The notes beneath the pieces are model-generated. The model did no database searches and had not been told where the DNA came from. It saw nothing but the letters and a program-made list of their open reading frames with translations. DNA of 64,000 nucleotides from Lentisphaerota bacterium (GTDB taxonomy: Bacteria > Verrucomicrobiota > Lentisphaeria > Victivallales > Victivallaceae): NCBI GenBank assembly GCA_017134815.1, contig CP071032.1, positions 1,426,001 through 1,490,000 on the forward strand, written 5' to 3'. Both the position numbers and the translations under genes were made by a program. Shown piece by piece: positions 17,156-25,396 of the stretch; positions within the stretch are counted from its first letter, which is position 1, and every line of letters begins with the position of its first letter.

Positions 17156-17413
17156 CTATTTTACTGGTGATGTAAATTTTTCCTTTCTATTAGAGACTAG
17201 AAATATGTTACAGTCACTAGACTTTCTGCAACAACAAACCCCAACACAAACGTTCAAATAATAGTCCTTTGCTTTTTCAAGAGCTTGCGCTGAATTATTG
17301 AAGTATCCAAGAAATATCCTATCCTTTCTCTCTTCAAGAAATAAGCAATCTGCTCTGTGAACTTTATGCACACCACGTTGATCAGCTTTTACATTGACAT
17401 AATATTGTTTCAC
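17156..17413 (-). CDS. Small conserved cysteine-rich protein
   Basis: The GTG at 17413 is chosen because GGAGAGGG lies eight bases before it; an upstream ATG has no such site. The 85-residue product begins MKQYYVNVKADQRGVHKVHR and has ADCLFL, RIFLGYF, ALEKAKDYY and CVGVCCCRKSSDC. This layout (YYVN...HEVH..GC..LP....YLG.F..c..A...AK..Y...GC..C) is a known small uncharacterised family. The histidine and cysteine spacing suggests metal binding. It is upstream of the deaminase gene on the same strand, 255 bases away. Confidence 0.65.
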   Translation of the reverse strand: MKQYYVNVKADQRGVHKVHRADCLFLEERKDRIFLGYFNNSAQALEKAKDYYLNVCVGVCCCRKSSDCNIFLVSNRKEKFTSPVK

Positions 17414-17929
17414 GATAAAACCCTCTCCTAAAAATGTTTCCAGTAAATAATTATAATGCAAGAAAATATAATTTTCAATGGCTTAACTCTCTAAAATTTA
17501 TAAAAAATCTAATATTTAATAGCTTATTTAAATAGATATGGCACTATTACCATACAAAAAGTAGCTTGCGCCTTACTATTTTTGAGTTTATATTATGCAT
17601 AGATAAATTTAAGCAAAACAAAAATAAATAATTATTGGAGGTAAAGAAGCTTTCATTCGTTAGCTGCGAACGCAACAATCTAATTTTTCATCGCAACATC
17701 GATGGCTGTATTTCAGAAAAACGCCAGATTTCAGATAATAGTACAGAGAATTGTATGTTGCGCTCGCATACTTTTGCGGGCGCATTCTGTTTGTATGTAC
17801 TATTGGGTACTGGCGTACCTTCTGAAATTGCAGCAGAATGTCGCCCGCTCCTTTTCTATGAGGCGGCCTAATTCTTGTAATTTGTATTTCCTTTTACTGT
17901 TTTCATGATTAACAAGAAAGTGCTGAATA
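17414..17929. other. Intergenic region with one unexplained short frame
   Basis: The first 220 bases are featureless AT-rich DNA. A GC-richer block at 17635-17871 has an open frame of 78 codons (TTG start behind ATTATTGGAGG), rich in cysteine and without a recognisable motif. It may be a decayed phage or mobile-element fragment. Not called as a gene. Confidence 0.35.
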
Positions 17930-18448
17930 ATGTTGAATGGGCCGCTGTTACCGAAATGTCTTTTTGTATTATTTGTAATTATTTGTTGCAATTTGTCTAA
18001 CGCCATAGTCTCATCTGATACTTCCAATAAAGCCAAGTTCATGCGAAATCTCTTGATGAATATTGAATATAAAACTGGGACCTTGCTAATACTCGATTCC
18101 AATATTGCCGATCATGTTGTCAAAAAATTCAAAGCAAACTACCTTTGGGCAAAAGAGAAGTATACAGGTAAAAAATTTCTGATTAGTGGTATAATTGATA
18201 GCTTAAAGCCAAATCCCAATAATAAAAGAGATGTACTTTTTGAAGAAGACTATATCTGCATTCGTATCTTGATTCCGTATTTAAGGAGAAAGCTTCTTTG
18301 TCGACGGATTTTGTGTTATATGAAGTATGGTAAAGACTTTGAAAATAAAATAGCTGAAGGTATACATATTACGTTGAAAGGAAAGTTGGATTTTGACTGT
18401 ACTGTTAATGATCTGGTTTTCAGTGAGTGTGAGGTGGTAAGAGATTAA
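17930..18448 (+). CDS. Secreted OB-fold protein (tRNA_anti-like domain)
   Basis: The 172-residue product has an N-terminal signal segment (PKCLFVLFVIICCNLSNA) and one domain: FKANYLWAKEKYTGKKFLIS GIIDSL at residues 64-90, an inner strand with EDYICIRILIP, and HITLKGKLDFDCTVNDLVFSECEVV at the end. The order 'ANxxxAxxxYxGKxlxVxGxI ... vtlxGxxxg...v.l.dcxiv' matches the tRNA_anti-like OB-fold family (lipoprotein-associated, not tRNA binding). Function unknown. A C-terminal remnant at 12055 and a flank-only remnant at 9850 show this gene is part of a repeated unit. Confidence 0.7.
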   Translation: MLNGPLLPKCLFVLFVIICCNLSNAIVSSDTSNKAKFMRNLLMNIEYKTGTLLILDSNIADHVVKKFKANYLWAKEKYTGKKFLISGIIDSLKPNPNNKRDVLFEEDYICIRILIPYLRRKLLCRRILCYMKYGKDFENKIAEGIHITLKGKLDFDCTVNDLVFSECEVVRD

Positions 18449-18767
18449 TACAGCAAAATAGCTTTGGGGCGAATCTATAATTGAAATCATGGGAAGACAA
18501 TATAATTAAAAGGTCAGGTGAATGCAATATCCAAACCATAAAAAGATAGAAAGAAGCATGGAGGATTAATTAATTTATCCAAAGATAAATCAATATTTAG
18601 TTTTTTGAGATGAATTTGCATATTTATATGATTATGATAATGTTGTATCCAAACATGATACCTGTAAAGGTCTTTTTGTTTTGCTAATACTTGAATTTGT
18701 CTCCTTTCAAATTTTTAATTCCCTATCAGGATAGTTATAAAAAATTATCAAAAGAAAATGAGGAACT
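18449..18767. other. Intergenic region, 3' flank of the tRNA_anti-like gene
   Basis: The first 110 bases match the flanks at 9850 and 12127 (GGGAAGACAATATAATTAAA AGGTCAGGT). The 120-bp dispersed element that follows the other two flanks is absent here. The remainder is AT-rich and should contain the promoter of the 18768 gene. Confidence 0.5.
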
Positions 18768-20045
18768 ATGGGCATGAAGAGGTTCAGTTTCATTTTTTTA
18801 CTTTTCGCATTGTTAGCATTGCCAGCTGTGCTTAAGGGCAATGATATTGAATTATTTAAAATCTCAAAAGATATTTTAGTACCGCCTTCAATAGCGGAAA
18901 ATGGCAACAGCTATATTTTCATCGCAAAAAGTGTCTTAACAAATTTGCCAACGGTATATGTATCATATCAAAAACGCAACGGGAAATTCAGCAATCCAGT
19001 TCACGCTTTTGATTTAAATACTGTACCAGAAGGGCTTTCTGAGCATTTTAAAAACTTTAACCCTTCAAAACCGAGCCGAGGTTGGACAGGTTTTGAATCC
19101 CCAACTGTTCAAGATAAAATTATTACTTTTGGAGGTACTCTTGAAAGTGGAAAAAGAGGAGCATTCTATGCTCAAAATATAGCTGGTAAATGGCATGTAT
19201 TTCCCCTTGTTTTACAAGGTCAAGTTGACAAAAATGGAAATAAATTTAAATATTTTAATGCACCTTATATAACTACCGATAGTAAAGCTTTGTTTATGGC
19301 AACTATGGTAAAAATGGGCACTGAAAATGAAACTTATGACGCTGTTTTCTCTTGCAAAATTCGTAATTTTTTCAGACCGTCAACTCCAAAATTACTGATA
19401 CAAGCCAATGAACATATCTATAATTTTGACGATATTTCAGTAGCTCAAGCCAAATTTGCCACCCGCGCAGATACTAATTCTGGAACTCAGAATATGTTCA
19501 TCTACGATGGCACGAGTCAGCTCATAAAAACCGTTCCAGACAAATACAGATTTCTTGACCGAGGTGAGGCGTCAATTCAACTTGGTGGTCCAACATATTA
19601 TGCTGGGAAAATTGCTTTTTTTGCTCATTCGTTCGACAAAAACAACAAATATATTTCAGCAATTTATTGCAATGCCGGAGATAATAATTTCTCAAAACCA
19701 ATAGTTCACACTAACAAAAAATACAAAATAGCAGGAACTAAAGGCTATACAATTTTTACCGGCGAAGTATCTAACCCAACTTTGTTCATTAAAGGTAGAA
19801 AAGCTAGTGTGACATTTATGGGTTACCCCAAAACAAATTCAAAGCGTAGCGGTGTCTACCTTGCTACAATAAAGAGCGGAAAAGTTAAGCTAAGTGCCAT
19901 TGCTTTTCCAGGCCAAATATTGCCAGAAGGGGGAGAAGTAAAGTCTGTCCAAATCGGTGCCGTCAGTATAAGACACGACAAAGTTCCTATTATGGTTACC
20001 TTGAAAAGCGGGATTGTAAAAATAGGCGTAGTAAACGTTGATTAG
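18768..20045 (+). CDS. Secreted beta-propeller-like protein, paralog 3 of 3
   Basis: 425 residues with a signal peptide (MKRFSFIFLLFALLALPAVL KG). Either ATG 18768 or 18774 could start translation; GAGGAACT favours the first. Conserved blocks shared with paralogs 1 and 2 are PPSIAENGNSYIFIAKS, GFESPTVQDKIITFGGTLES, RGAFYAQNIAGKWHVFPLVL, YFNAPYITTDSKALFMAT, VSNPTLFIKGRKASVTFMG, and FPGQ...IGAVSIRHDKVPI. It is about 13 kb from the other two, beyond a different set of cargo and phage fragments. GC content is slightly higher than in paralogs 1 and 2. Function unknown. Confidence 0.8.
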   Translation: MGMKRFSFIFLLFALLALPAVLKGNDIELFKISKDILVPPSIAENGNSYIFIAKSVLTNLPTVYVSYQKRNGKFSNPVHAFDLNTVPEGLSEHFKNFNPSKPSRGWTGFESPTVQDKIITFGGTLESGKRGAFYAQNIAGKWHVFPLVLQGQVDKNGNKFKYFNAPYITTDSKALFMATMVKMGTENETYDAVFSCKIRNFFRPSTPKLLIQANEHIYNFDDISVAQAKFATRADTNSGTQNMFIYDGTSQLIKTVPDKYRFLDRGEASIQLGGPTYYAGKIAFFAHSFDKNNKYISAIYCNAGDNNFSKPIVHTNKKYKIAGTKGYTIFTGEVSNPTLFIKGRKASVTFMGYPKTNSKRSGVYLATIKSGKVKLSAIAFPGQILPEGGEVKSVQIGAVSIRHDKVPIMVTLKSGIVKIGVVNVD

Positions 20046-20316
20046 TTTTCTCAAGCTAATAAAAATTGCTTTGCGTCTGCAAGGCGATATTTATTTTACT
20101 ATATACAGGTAATATTATTAAAATCTGCATTGTCTTTGATGATGTTTAATTGGCGGTTGCTTTTTTGGTTATTATTTTATTAAATTTATGCATACCTCAT
20201 CCCGCCGATATTTATACGTAATCTGGTTATACGGCGCTATTATGAAAAGCAGCTACTTCAGCTGATGGATGCTCCAGTTTAAATCCTAGACTTTAGTTGA
20301 GCTTTGTGCCGTCACT

Positions 20317-20633
20317 GTTAACGCTCTGGTAAAATGGTAATACAGGTTCAGACTTACATAAAGCCATCAGAGACACTAACCGCGGTATCGGCGGCAAAAT
20401 GGTTCCTGTCGCCCCATTGGCGGCGCTACTCCAACCCCGACAATGATGGTCGGTTCGTATTTTAACAGCGTCAAGACAATCAGTCGCCCGCTACAAAGCC
20501 AAGTCGTATAAAATCTTTTCCAGTGAGCTGCTCTTTGAAGAAGAGATGGTTATTAATTCAACTCACGGAAAAATGACTATTACTAAAAAAAGAGTCGAAT
20601 ATGATAGAAAGTGAACATTACTTAATTATGGAG
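20317..20633 (+). pseudogene. Decayed copy of the phage lipoprotein gene at 24990
   Basis: From GTTAACG (20317) the sequence reads SDLHKAIRDTNRGIGGKM and then, through at least two frame changes, matches the C-terminal half of the 24990-25332 gene at high identity: TPTPTMMVGSYFNSV, AKSYKIFSSELLFEEEM, STHGKMTITKKRVEYDRK. It ends at the same TGA context and is followed by the same hairpin. The left third differs, so it is a diverged homolog from a second prophage, not a recent duplicate. Confidence 0.8.
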
Positions 20634-20678
20634 GCTTAATAAAAGCATGTTTCCCCTCTCTCCTAATTTTGCTCCAGC

Positions 20679-20703
20679 CCTCCGATTGTAAAATAATCGG
20701 AGG
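20679..20703 (+). terminator. Terminator hairpin of the decayed lipoprotein copy
   Basis: CCTCCGATT (20679-20687) pairs perfectly with AATCGGAGG (20695-20703). The matching hairpin at 25397-25418 has CTTCCGATT/AATCGGAAG, so the one differing pair has changed on both arms and kept pairing. Confidence 0.65.
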
Positions 20704-20756
20704 AATTATGACGTTAAATATTAGAATATAGTAACTTGTATATATATTGACGCAAA

Positions 20757-21773
20757 TTAATGATCCTCTTTATTGTCGTCGTCGCCATTTGGGATTGATA
20801 CTTCACTGATCTGTGATGTAGCTGAAGATTCAAAAGGTCTACTTATATGTTTTACATTGTCAACCCAGTCACGCAAGATGCCAGCACTAAATTCATCAAC
20901 CTTCAACTCACCAGCCACGTTTCTGATCTCGTCTAACATTTTAATGTAATGCCTGGTTTCCGTTGCATTATTTATGATGTGCTCAACTGCGTCGGAAAGC
21001 TCTTCGGAGTTTAAAAGCAAATGATATGTTACAATAATATTGTTTCCATGTTCGCCAACTTTCGCTAAGGTCCAAAAACTTGAGATCAGTAAAGAGGTTT
21101 TGAATTTTGAGTTATCATTAATACATTTAAAAATACATGGAATATACCTATCTTTAGCTAATGTAATGTGTTGAGCTTCAAATTTTTCTACATGAATGTT
21201 ATTTTGAGATGCAGATATTACGCCCTTAGGGACAAAAAGTCCGACAGGCATAATATATTCAAAATATTCAAAATTATTAATATTTCCCGAATGTAGCTTT
21301 GTAAGAAAACCATGGAAGGAAATATTCATTTCAGTGTCAAGCATTGGATATTGCTTTCCTCTAAATTTTCCAGTGATTACAGCTGTAACATAACATTTGT
21401 TATCTCTGGTGAATAAAACTTCAGCAATATTTTGAAACTGTGTTATACCTGGAGTTATACTTTGCCGCAAATTTCGTGGAGCAACTTCAAGTGCATTTTC
21501 ATTCATGTTGATGATTATAAGTTTTTTCCTGAAGTAATAATACCCACCTCCAAAAATTATTTTTCTAAAAATACCAATTGCTGGTATTTCAGAATGTATT
21601 CTATAATTAGGATTTGGAAAATCACTTAATTGCCATGTTGGGAAAAGGCTCCACTGAGGGGTTCGAGATATGCGATCTTCTGCATCTTGCAACCTGACTT
21701 GAGCAGGTGATTTAGTCACAACCAAAAACATCACCAGAGTAAGTGAAGCTAAAACAAAAAACGATTTCCTCAT
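20757..21773 (-). CDS. Secreted protein of unknown function
   Basis: 338 residues starting at ATG 21773, behind a GAAAGGGGAAATT ribosome site, with a signal peptide (MRKSFFVLASLTLVMFLVVT KSPAQ). The mature part is mixed: beta-rich in the middle (GGGYYYFRKKLIIINMNE, YVTAVITGKFRGKQYP), helical toward the end, and an acidic tail (GDDDNKEDH). No family recognised. It sits in the island between the two phage right-end copies and is AT-rich like the other cargo. Confidence 0.65.
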   Translation of the reverse strand: MRKSFFVLASLTLVMFLVVTKSPAQVRLQDAEDRISRTPQWSLFPTWQLSDFPNPNYRIHSEIPAIGIFRKIIFGGGYYYFRKKLIIINMNENALEVAPRNLRQSITPGITQFQNIAEVLFTRDNKCYVTAVITGKFRGKQYPMLDTEMNISFHGFLTKLHSGNINNFEYFEYIMPVGLFVPKGVISASQNNIHVEKFEAQHITLAKDRYIPCIFKCINDNSKFKTSLLISSFWTLAKVGEHGNNIIVTYHLLLNSEELSDAVEHIINNATETRHYIKMLDEIRNVAGELKVDEFSAGILRDWVDNVKHISRPFESSATSQISEVSIPNGDDDNKEDH

Positions 21774-22063
21774 AATTTCCCCTTTCTAGAACTCTTAATA
21801 ATAACTTCCTGGTAGCTATAAATTACATTTTACATAAATATTTATATGCAAAAATTCATTTACTCAATGAAGTATTGAATAAATAGATAGCATAATAATG
21901 AAAAGTCTAGTTAATTATATTCTTTTGTGTTCTTTAGCTTTGTTACATTATGGTGCTTTCCGTCCACTTTTTGCCCAATTATGAATTATTTTATCTGACT
22001 TTTAAAGCATTTTTTACCTCTAATAATAGATAAATTCATCCATTTAGCTGACCACGGCTGCAG

Positions 22064-22177
22064 GTTAACGGCCGGTTTACTTATAGAACTGCTGGACTTG
22101 CCGGAAGTCGAACAAACTATGGTCAGCTTATGGGATTAAACATTGCAAGTCGTTTTGGCAATAAACGTAAATCATAA
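22064..22177 (+). pseudogene. Phage gene 3' fragment, copy 1
   Basis: After GTTAACG the frame reads GRFTYRTAGLAGSRTNYGQL MGLNIASRFGNKRKS and stops. The first 75 bases recur at 23293-23366, directly before gpD. I do not recognise the protein; its place next to gpD in the second copy points to a tail gene. The surroundings have no matching start. Confidence 0.5.
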
Positions 22178-22201
22178 ATGTTTTACTGAAGTTAGCTTTT
22201 A

Positions 22202-22233
22202 TTACCCCCAGTATATTTATTTACTGGGGGTAA
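22202..22233. terminator. Strong bidirectional hairpin after ribB
   Basis: TTACCCCCAGTA (22202-22213) and TACTGGGGGTAA (22222-22233) form a perfect 12-bp stem with an eight-base AT loop, ten bases past the ribB stop on the minus strand. T-runs are short on both sides. The likely role is ribB transcript termination. Confidence 0.65.
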
Positions 22234-22242
22234 AAGCATAAA

Positions 22243-22902
22243 TTATAGATACTTAATGTAACTTTCCTTTGTTCTTCTATAACCAATTATATCATTTACA
22301 GTTACAACAGGATAACTGTTGTTTTTTGCAAAACTTAAGATTTCAGGCAATTTTGCCATTTCTCCATTTGACTTTGTAAGCTCACACAACACTCCATATG
22401 GTTTTAATCCAGCAAGCTTCATTAAGTCGACGGTTGCTTCAGTATGACCTTCGCGCTCTAATACTCCGCCTGATTTTGCTGCCAAAGGAAAAACGTGCCC
22501 AGGCTTATTTAAGTCATCTGGTTTTGCTTCATCAGATATAGCAGTTTTTATAGTTTGAACACGATCTTTTGCAGAAACTCCTGTTGTTACTCCATTTTTG
22601 GCTTCAATTGAAACTGTAAAAGCAGTATTGAAAGTGCTAGTATTTTTTTCTATCATCATTGGCAACTTTAAAGAAGCAATTTTCTCTTCTGGCAAACACA
22701 GACAGACGATTCCACTACATTCGCGAATTAGTACGGCCATTTTTTCTTCATCCAATGATTCAGCAGAAAAAATAAGGTCGCCTTCGTTTTCTCTGTCCTC
22801 ATTGTCGATGACCAATACACCATTCCCAAGCTGTAAAGATCTTAATGCATTTTCTACACGAATAACCTTAGTGCCGAATGTTTCAAGTCTTATTTGATTC
22901 AT
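22243..22902 (-). CDS. ribB: 3,4-dihydroxy-2-butanone-4-phosphate synthase
   Basis: Converts ribulose 5-phosphate to the four-carbon precursor of riboflavin. The 219-residue protein is full-length for stand-alone RibB (no RibA domain) and shows the family signatures: [13 protein letters not shown] at residues 34-46 (acidic Mg site), [56 protein letters not shown] and [14 protein letters not shown]. The Mg/substrate residues all look intact. It is very close to proteobacterial RibB (MNQ...FGT start). The FMN riboswitch upstream should repress it when FMN is plentiful. It lies between two copies of a phage fragment and has no other rib gene nearby, so it is probably cargo. Confidence 0.95.
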   Translation of the reverse strand: MNQIRLETFGTKVIRVENALRSLQLGNGVLVIDNEDRENEGDLIFSAESLDEEKMAVLIRECSGIVCLCLPEEKIASLKLPMMIEKNTSTFNTAFTVSIEAKNGVTTGVSAKDRVQTIKTAISDEAKPDDLNKPGHVFPLAAKSGGVLEREGHTEATVDLMKLAGLKPYGVLCELTKSNGEMAKLPEILSFAKNNSYPVVTVNDIIGYRRTKESYIKYL

Positions 22903-22984
22903 GTGAGTATTCCTTCATTTTTATGATTTTACATGAATCAGGGCGCAGAAGCAAGAAGCGTCAAATAATTGACTACTTAATATT

Positions 22985-23118
22985 TATTCTCTTTTATCCG
23001 GACTTTAACCGTCGGCTCTGGAATTAAACCAGATCTGCTGACCTCTTAAAAAGAGCGCTCGCGGGCTTTTCAAAAAATTGAATTACCGCCGGTGGAGAGT
23101 TTCACTCCGCCCTGAGAA
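22985..23118 (-). promoter_or_regulatory. FMN riboswitch (RFN element)
   Basis: Read on the minus strand, the sequence has every RFN landmark in order: AGGGCGGAGTGAAACTCTCC, ACCGGCGGTAAT, GCCCGCGAGC, GGTCAGCAGATCTGG, TCCAGAGCCGACGGTTA and AGTCCGGAT. It ends about 80 bases before the ribB start, leaving room for an expression platform. It is the best-supported regulatory element in the window. It binds flavin mononucleotide and turns the downstream gene off. Confidence 0.95.
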
Positions 23119-23292
23119 CTAATCTCATTATACTAATTCTTTATTCCATAAATACAAATTAGAAATTTCCTATACCTGGAAAAATCAATCTCTGTATTTG
23201 CCTACAATATTTATTTTTTCTGTAGTTAAATTTTAAATTAGTGATTAAAAAAGTTATGATGCTAATACGTTTTGGTCTCATTCCAACCCAAG

Positions 23293-23366
23293 GTTAACGA
23301 CTGGTTTACTTATAGAACTACCGGACTTGTCGGAAGTCGAACAAACTATGGTCAACTTATGGGATT
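23293..23366 (+). pseudogene. Phage gene 3' fragment, copy 2, joined to gpD
   Basis: GTTAACG (23293) is followed by the frame FTYRTTGLVGSRTNYGQLMG LIW, nearly identical to 22064-22140. The frame runs into the gpD start region, so the original 3' end has been lost at the join. Together with copy 1 it forms a direct repeat around ribB. Confidence 0.55.
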
Positions 23367-23369
23367 AAT

Positions 23370-24336
23370 ATGGAATGCACCTTTACAATCAAAGCCGAGA
23401 ATGAAGATATAACCGCCGCTATCCCGCAGCGACTCATTAGTCTTGAACTGGTTGATGAAAATGGAATAACCTCAGATTCTCTGAGGCTAACCCTGCGGGA
23501 TTCCGATAACCTAAACTTGCCTAGAAAAGGGGTTAAGCTTTCAGTCTCAATTGGCTACAATGGAAAGTTAATTCCCAAAGGAGTCTTTACCGTAGACAAA
23601 GTGAGCGTATCAGCTCCTCCTCCTGTCATGGTCATTACTGCCCGTGGCGCAAATTTAAGTAGAGAACTCAGGCAGCCTAAAAACCGTTCATGGCATGAAC
23701 TCACTTTGGGAAAATTGCTCGAACGACTGGCGGCTGAACATATCATGTCAGCTAAGCTGCCTGATGAACTCAAAGGCGTTTATGTCCCGCATGTCGATCA
23801 GACTGATGAATCGGATGCCCACTTTTTAACTCGACTTGCCGCCGAAAATAACGCGGTATTCAAACCCAACGGCAAGTACTTGATGCTGGTCAAGGTCGGC
23901 GAAAATAAATCAAGTTCCGGTAGAGAATTACCGCTTATTGTCGTCAGAAACAGCGAAATTAATGCATGGCGGGGCGAACTGCCAGACCGTGACCGCTTTG
24001 CCTCAGTTGTAGCTAATTACACTGATAAAGCTAAAAGGTCAAGAAGTCGCCGTGACTGCCGGTGATGGCAAGCCCATTTGGCGGATTCGGCGAGCTTTTA
24101 CGAGCCGGGATGAAGCTAAAACTGCAGCGGAAAGTCAGCTTAGAAGGCTCAATCACCGCCATGCCAGTTTAAGTTTGGATATGCCCGGGCTTCCAAAAGT
24201 TGCGGCAGAGTCACCAGTACTTATAACTGGTTTAAGGAATGGCTTTAACGGTAAGTGGAGTGTGACTAAAGCAAGGCTTACGATCAACAGTCAAGGCATG
24301 AAAACAAGTTTAGATTGTGAAATTAAGGGGCATTAA
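23370..24336 (+). pseudogene. Phage late control/tail protein gpD, one-base frameshift
   Basis: The first frame (MECTFTIKAENEDITAAIPQ RLISLELVD) shows the gpD layout: DSDNLNLPRKGVKL, GYNGKLIPKGVFTVDKV, RGANLSRELRQPKNRSWHEL TLG, VPHVDQTDESDAHFLTRLAA E. An extra A in the run at 24033-24036 shifts it; removing one A restores AKGQEVAVTAGDGKPIWRIR R and the homology runs to the TAA at 24336. gpD caps the tail spike hub in P2/Mu-type phages. No ribosome site precedes the ATG. A sequencing error or programmed slippage at the A-run cannot be excluded. Confidence 0.85.
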
Positions 24337-24339
24337 TTA

Positions 24340-24741
24340 ATGGCAAAGGTTGAACACATCAAAAAACTCAAAGCAACTATCCAGAAGTATAAGCTAGATG
24401 CACCAGAAAGCTTCTGGGAGTGCTCTGACGAGCAGCTCGCAGAAATTTATAATGGTGCTGGGCCTGAACAACTCGGTAAATATGGCAGAGCCAAGCTTAC
24501 CAAGTTTCTCGAAATGTTTGAAGCAGCTTTTCTGATTCATGACTTTGAGTTTGAAAACAGTGACGGCTCTAAAGCAGAGTTGGCGCTGGCCAATGAACGT
24601 ATGTGGAAAAACATGTGCAAATTGGTCTTTGGGCTGTGTAATTGGCGTAATTATACCCAGTGGGGTAAGATTGCTGCCTATTTGGCACTACCCTTGGGCG
24701 CTTACCAAGCCTGTGCGTGGCTTGGATATTTGTTCTTGTAA
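24340..24741 (+). CDS. Phage protein with PLA2-like HD motif
   Basis: 133 residues starting three bases after gpD. EIYNGAGPEQLGKYGRAKL, FLIHDFEFENSDGS and ALANERMWKNM recall a phage family with a CNGCGP...DIHDxxYxxGGT...AdrxFxxNM pattern, common beside gpD in Mu-like prophages. The His-Asp pair and the G-rich loop resemble secretory phospholipase A2-type active sites, but the cysteines are lost here. The C-terminal hydrophobic stretch (IAAYLALPLGAYQACAWLGY) could insert in the membrane. Possibly intact; function uncertain. Confidence 0.55.
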   Translation: MAKVEHIKKLKATIQKYKLDAPESFWECSDEQLAEIYNGAGPEQLGKYGRAKLTKFLEMFEAAFLIHDFEFENSDGSKAELALANERMWKNMCKLVFGLCNWRNYTQWGKIAAYLALPLGAYQACAWLGYLFL

Positions 24742-24756
24742 TTTAAGGAGTAAGCT

Positions 24757-24993
24757 ATGAAATGGTCTTTCAAAAAAAGTTTAGCTTTGTTTCTCTATTT
24801 GGAACTGTGGTCTTGGTTGCAGTCAGCCTCTTGTTCAGGCATGATACTGTTCTTAAAATTGATAAAAGCCCCAAAGTAAAACATTAGCGCATTAATAATA
24901 CCGGAGCTGTATATCGAAGTTAGAGACAAAATCGCTAAATACAAAACGATTTTCAAAAATTTCCGGCAAGATGGTAAGCGGGGGGCTCCATGA
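24757..24993 (+). pseudogene. Phage small membrane protein (i-spanin-like position), frameshifted
   Basis: ATG 24757 follows AAGGAG. A frame from there loses the homology at the A-run AAAAAAA; the +2 frame then gives FSFVSLFGTVVLVAVSLLF, a transmembrane helix, and a third frame gives IPELYIEVRDKIAKYKTIFK NFRQDG, a helical tail ending in ATGA that overlaps the lipoprotein start. A membrane-anchored helix protein overlapping a lipoprotein is the usual spanin arrangement, which is inference. At least two indels would be needed to restore it. Confidence 0.5.
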
Positions 24994-25332
24994 ATAAATT
25001 CTGGCTGCTTATCCCGCTTACTGTGGCCTTGCTGCTGATAGCTGGCTGTGGCACTATTCGACACAAAGTGCTCCGAATGGGTCAACAGCGGCATCGGCGG
25101 CAAAATGGTTACTGTAGACCCCATTGGCGGCGGAACTCCAACCCCAACCATGATAGTCGGTTCGTATTTTAACAGCGTAACGACAATTCCTGTCGGAACG
25201 GTTGCCCATTACAAAGCCAAGTCGTATAAAATCTTTTCCAGTGAGCCGCTCTTTGAAGAAGAGATGGTTATTGATTCAACTCATGGGAAAATGACTATCA
25301 CTAAAAAAAGAGTCAAATATGATAGAAAGTGA
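24990..25332 (+). pseudogene. Phage lipoprotein, one-base frameshift after the lipobox
   Basis: MNKFWLLIPLTVALLLIAGC is a textbook lipoprotein signal peptide with lipobox LIAGC. In that frame translation then turns to nonsense. Moving one base gives ALFDTKCSEWVNSGIGGKMV, TPTPTMIVGSYFNSV, HYKAKSYKIFSSEPLFEEEM and KMTITKKRVKYDRK to the TGA at 25332. The second frame could alternatively start at GTG 25048. The shared C-terminus with the 20317 copy shows which frame evolution preserved. Part of the phage right end, possibly outer-membrane spanin or a tail-associated lipoprotein. Confidence 0.7.
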
Positions 25333-25396
25333 ACATCGCAGGTTTTACAATGTCCAAATTTGAAGAATGTTTTCTCTCTCCTGCTTTTGCTGTGGT

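Noticed and set aside
17635..17871. 78-codon gene upstream of the tRNA_anti-like gene
   Set aside because: It starts with TTG, has no recognisable motif, unusual cysteine content, and no homolog visible in the window. Kept as an unexplained block only.
994..23299. GTTAACG sites read as integron attC sites
   Set aside because: GTTAACG departs from the GTTRRRY core and I could not find a paired upstream core with internal L boxes at most sites. Only 994-1055 shows an outer inverted repeat, with weak inner pairing. No integron integrase is in the window.
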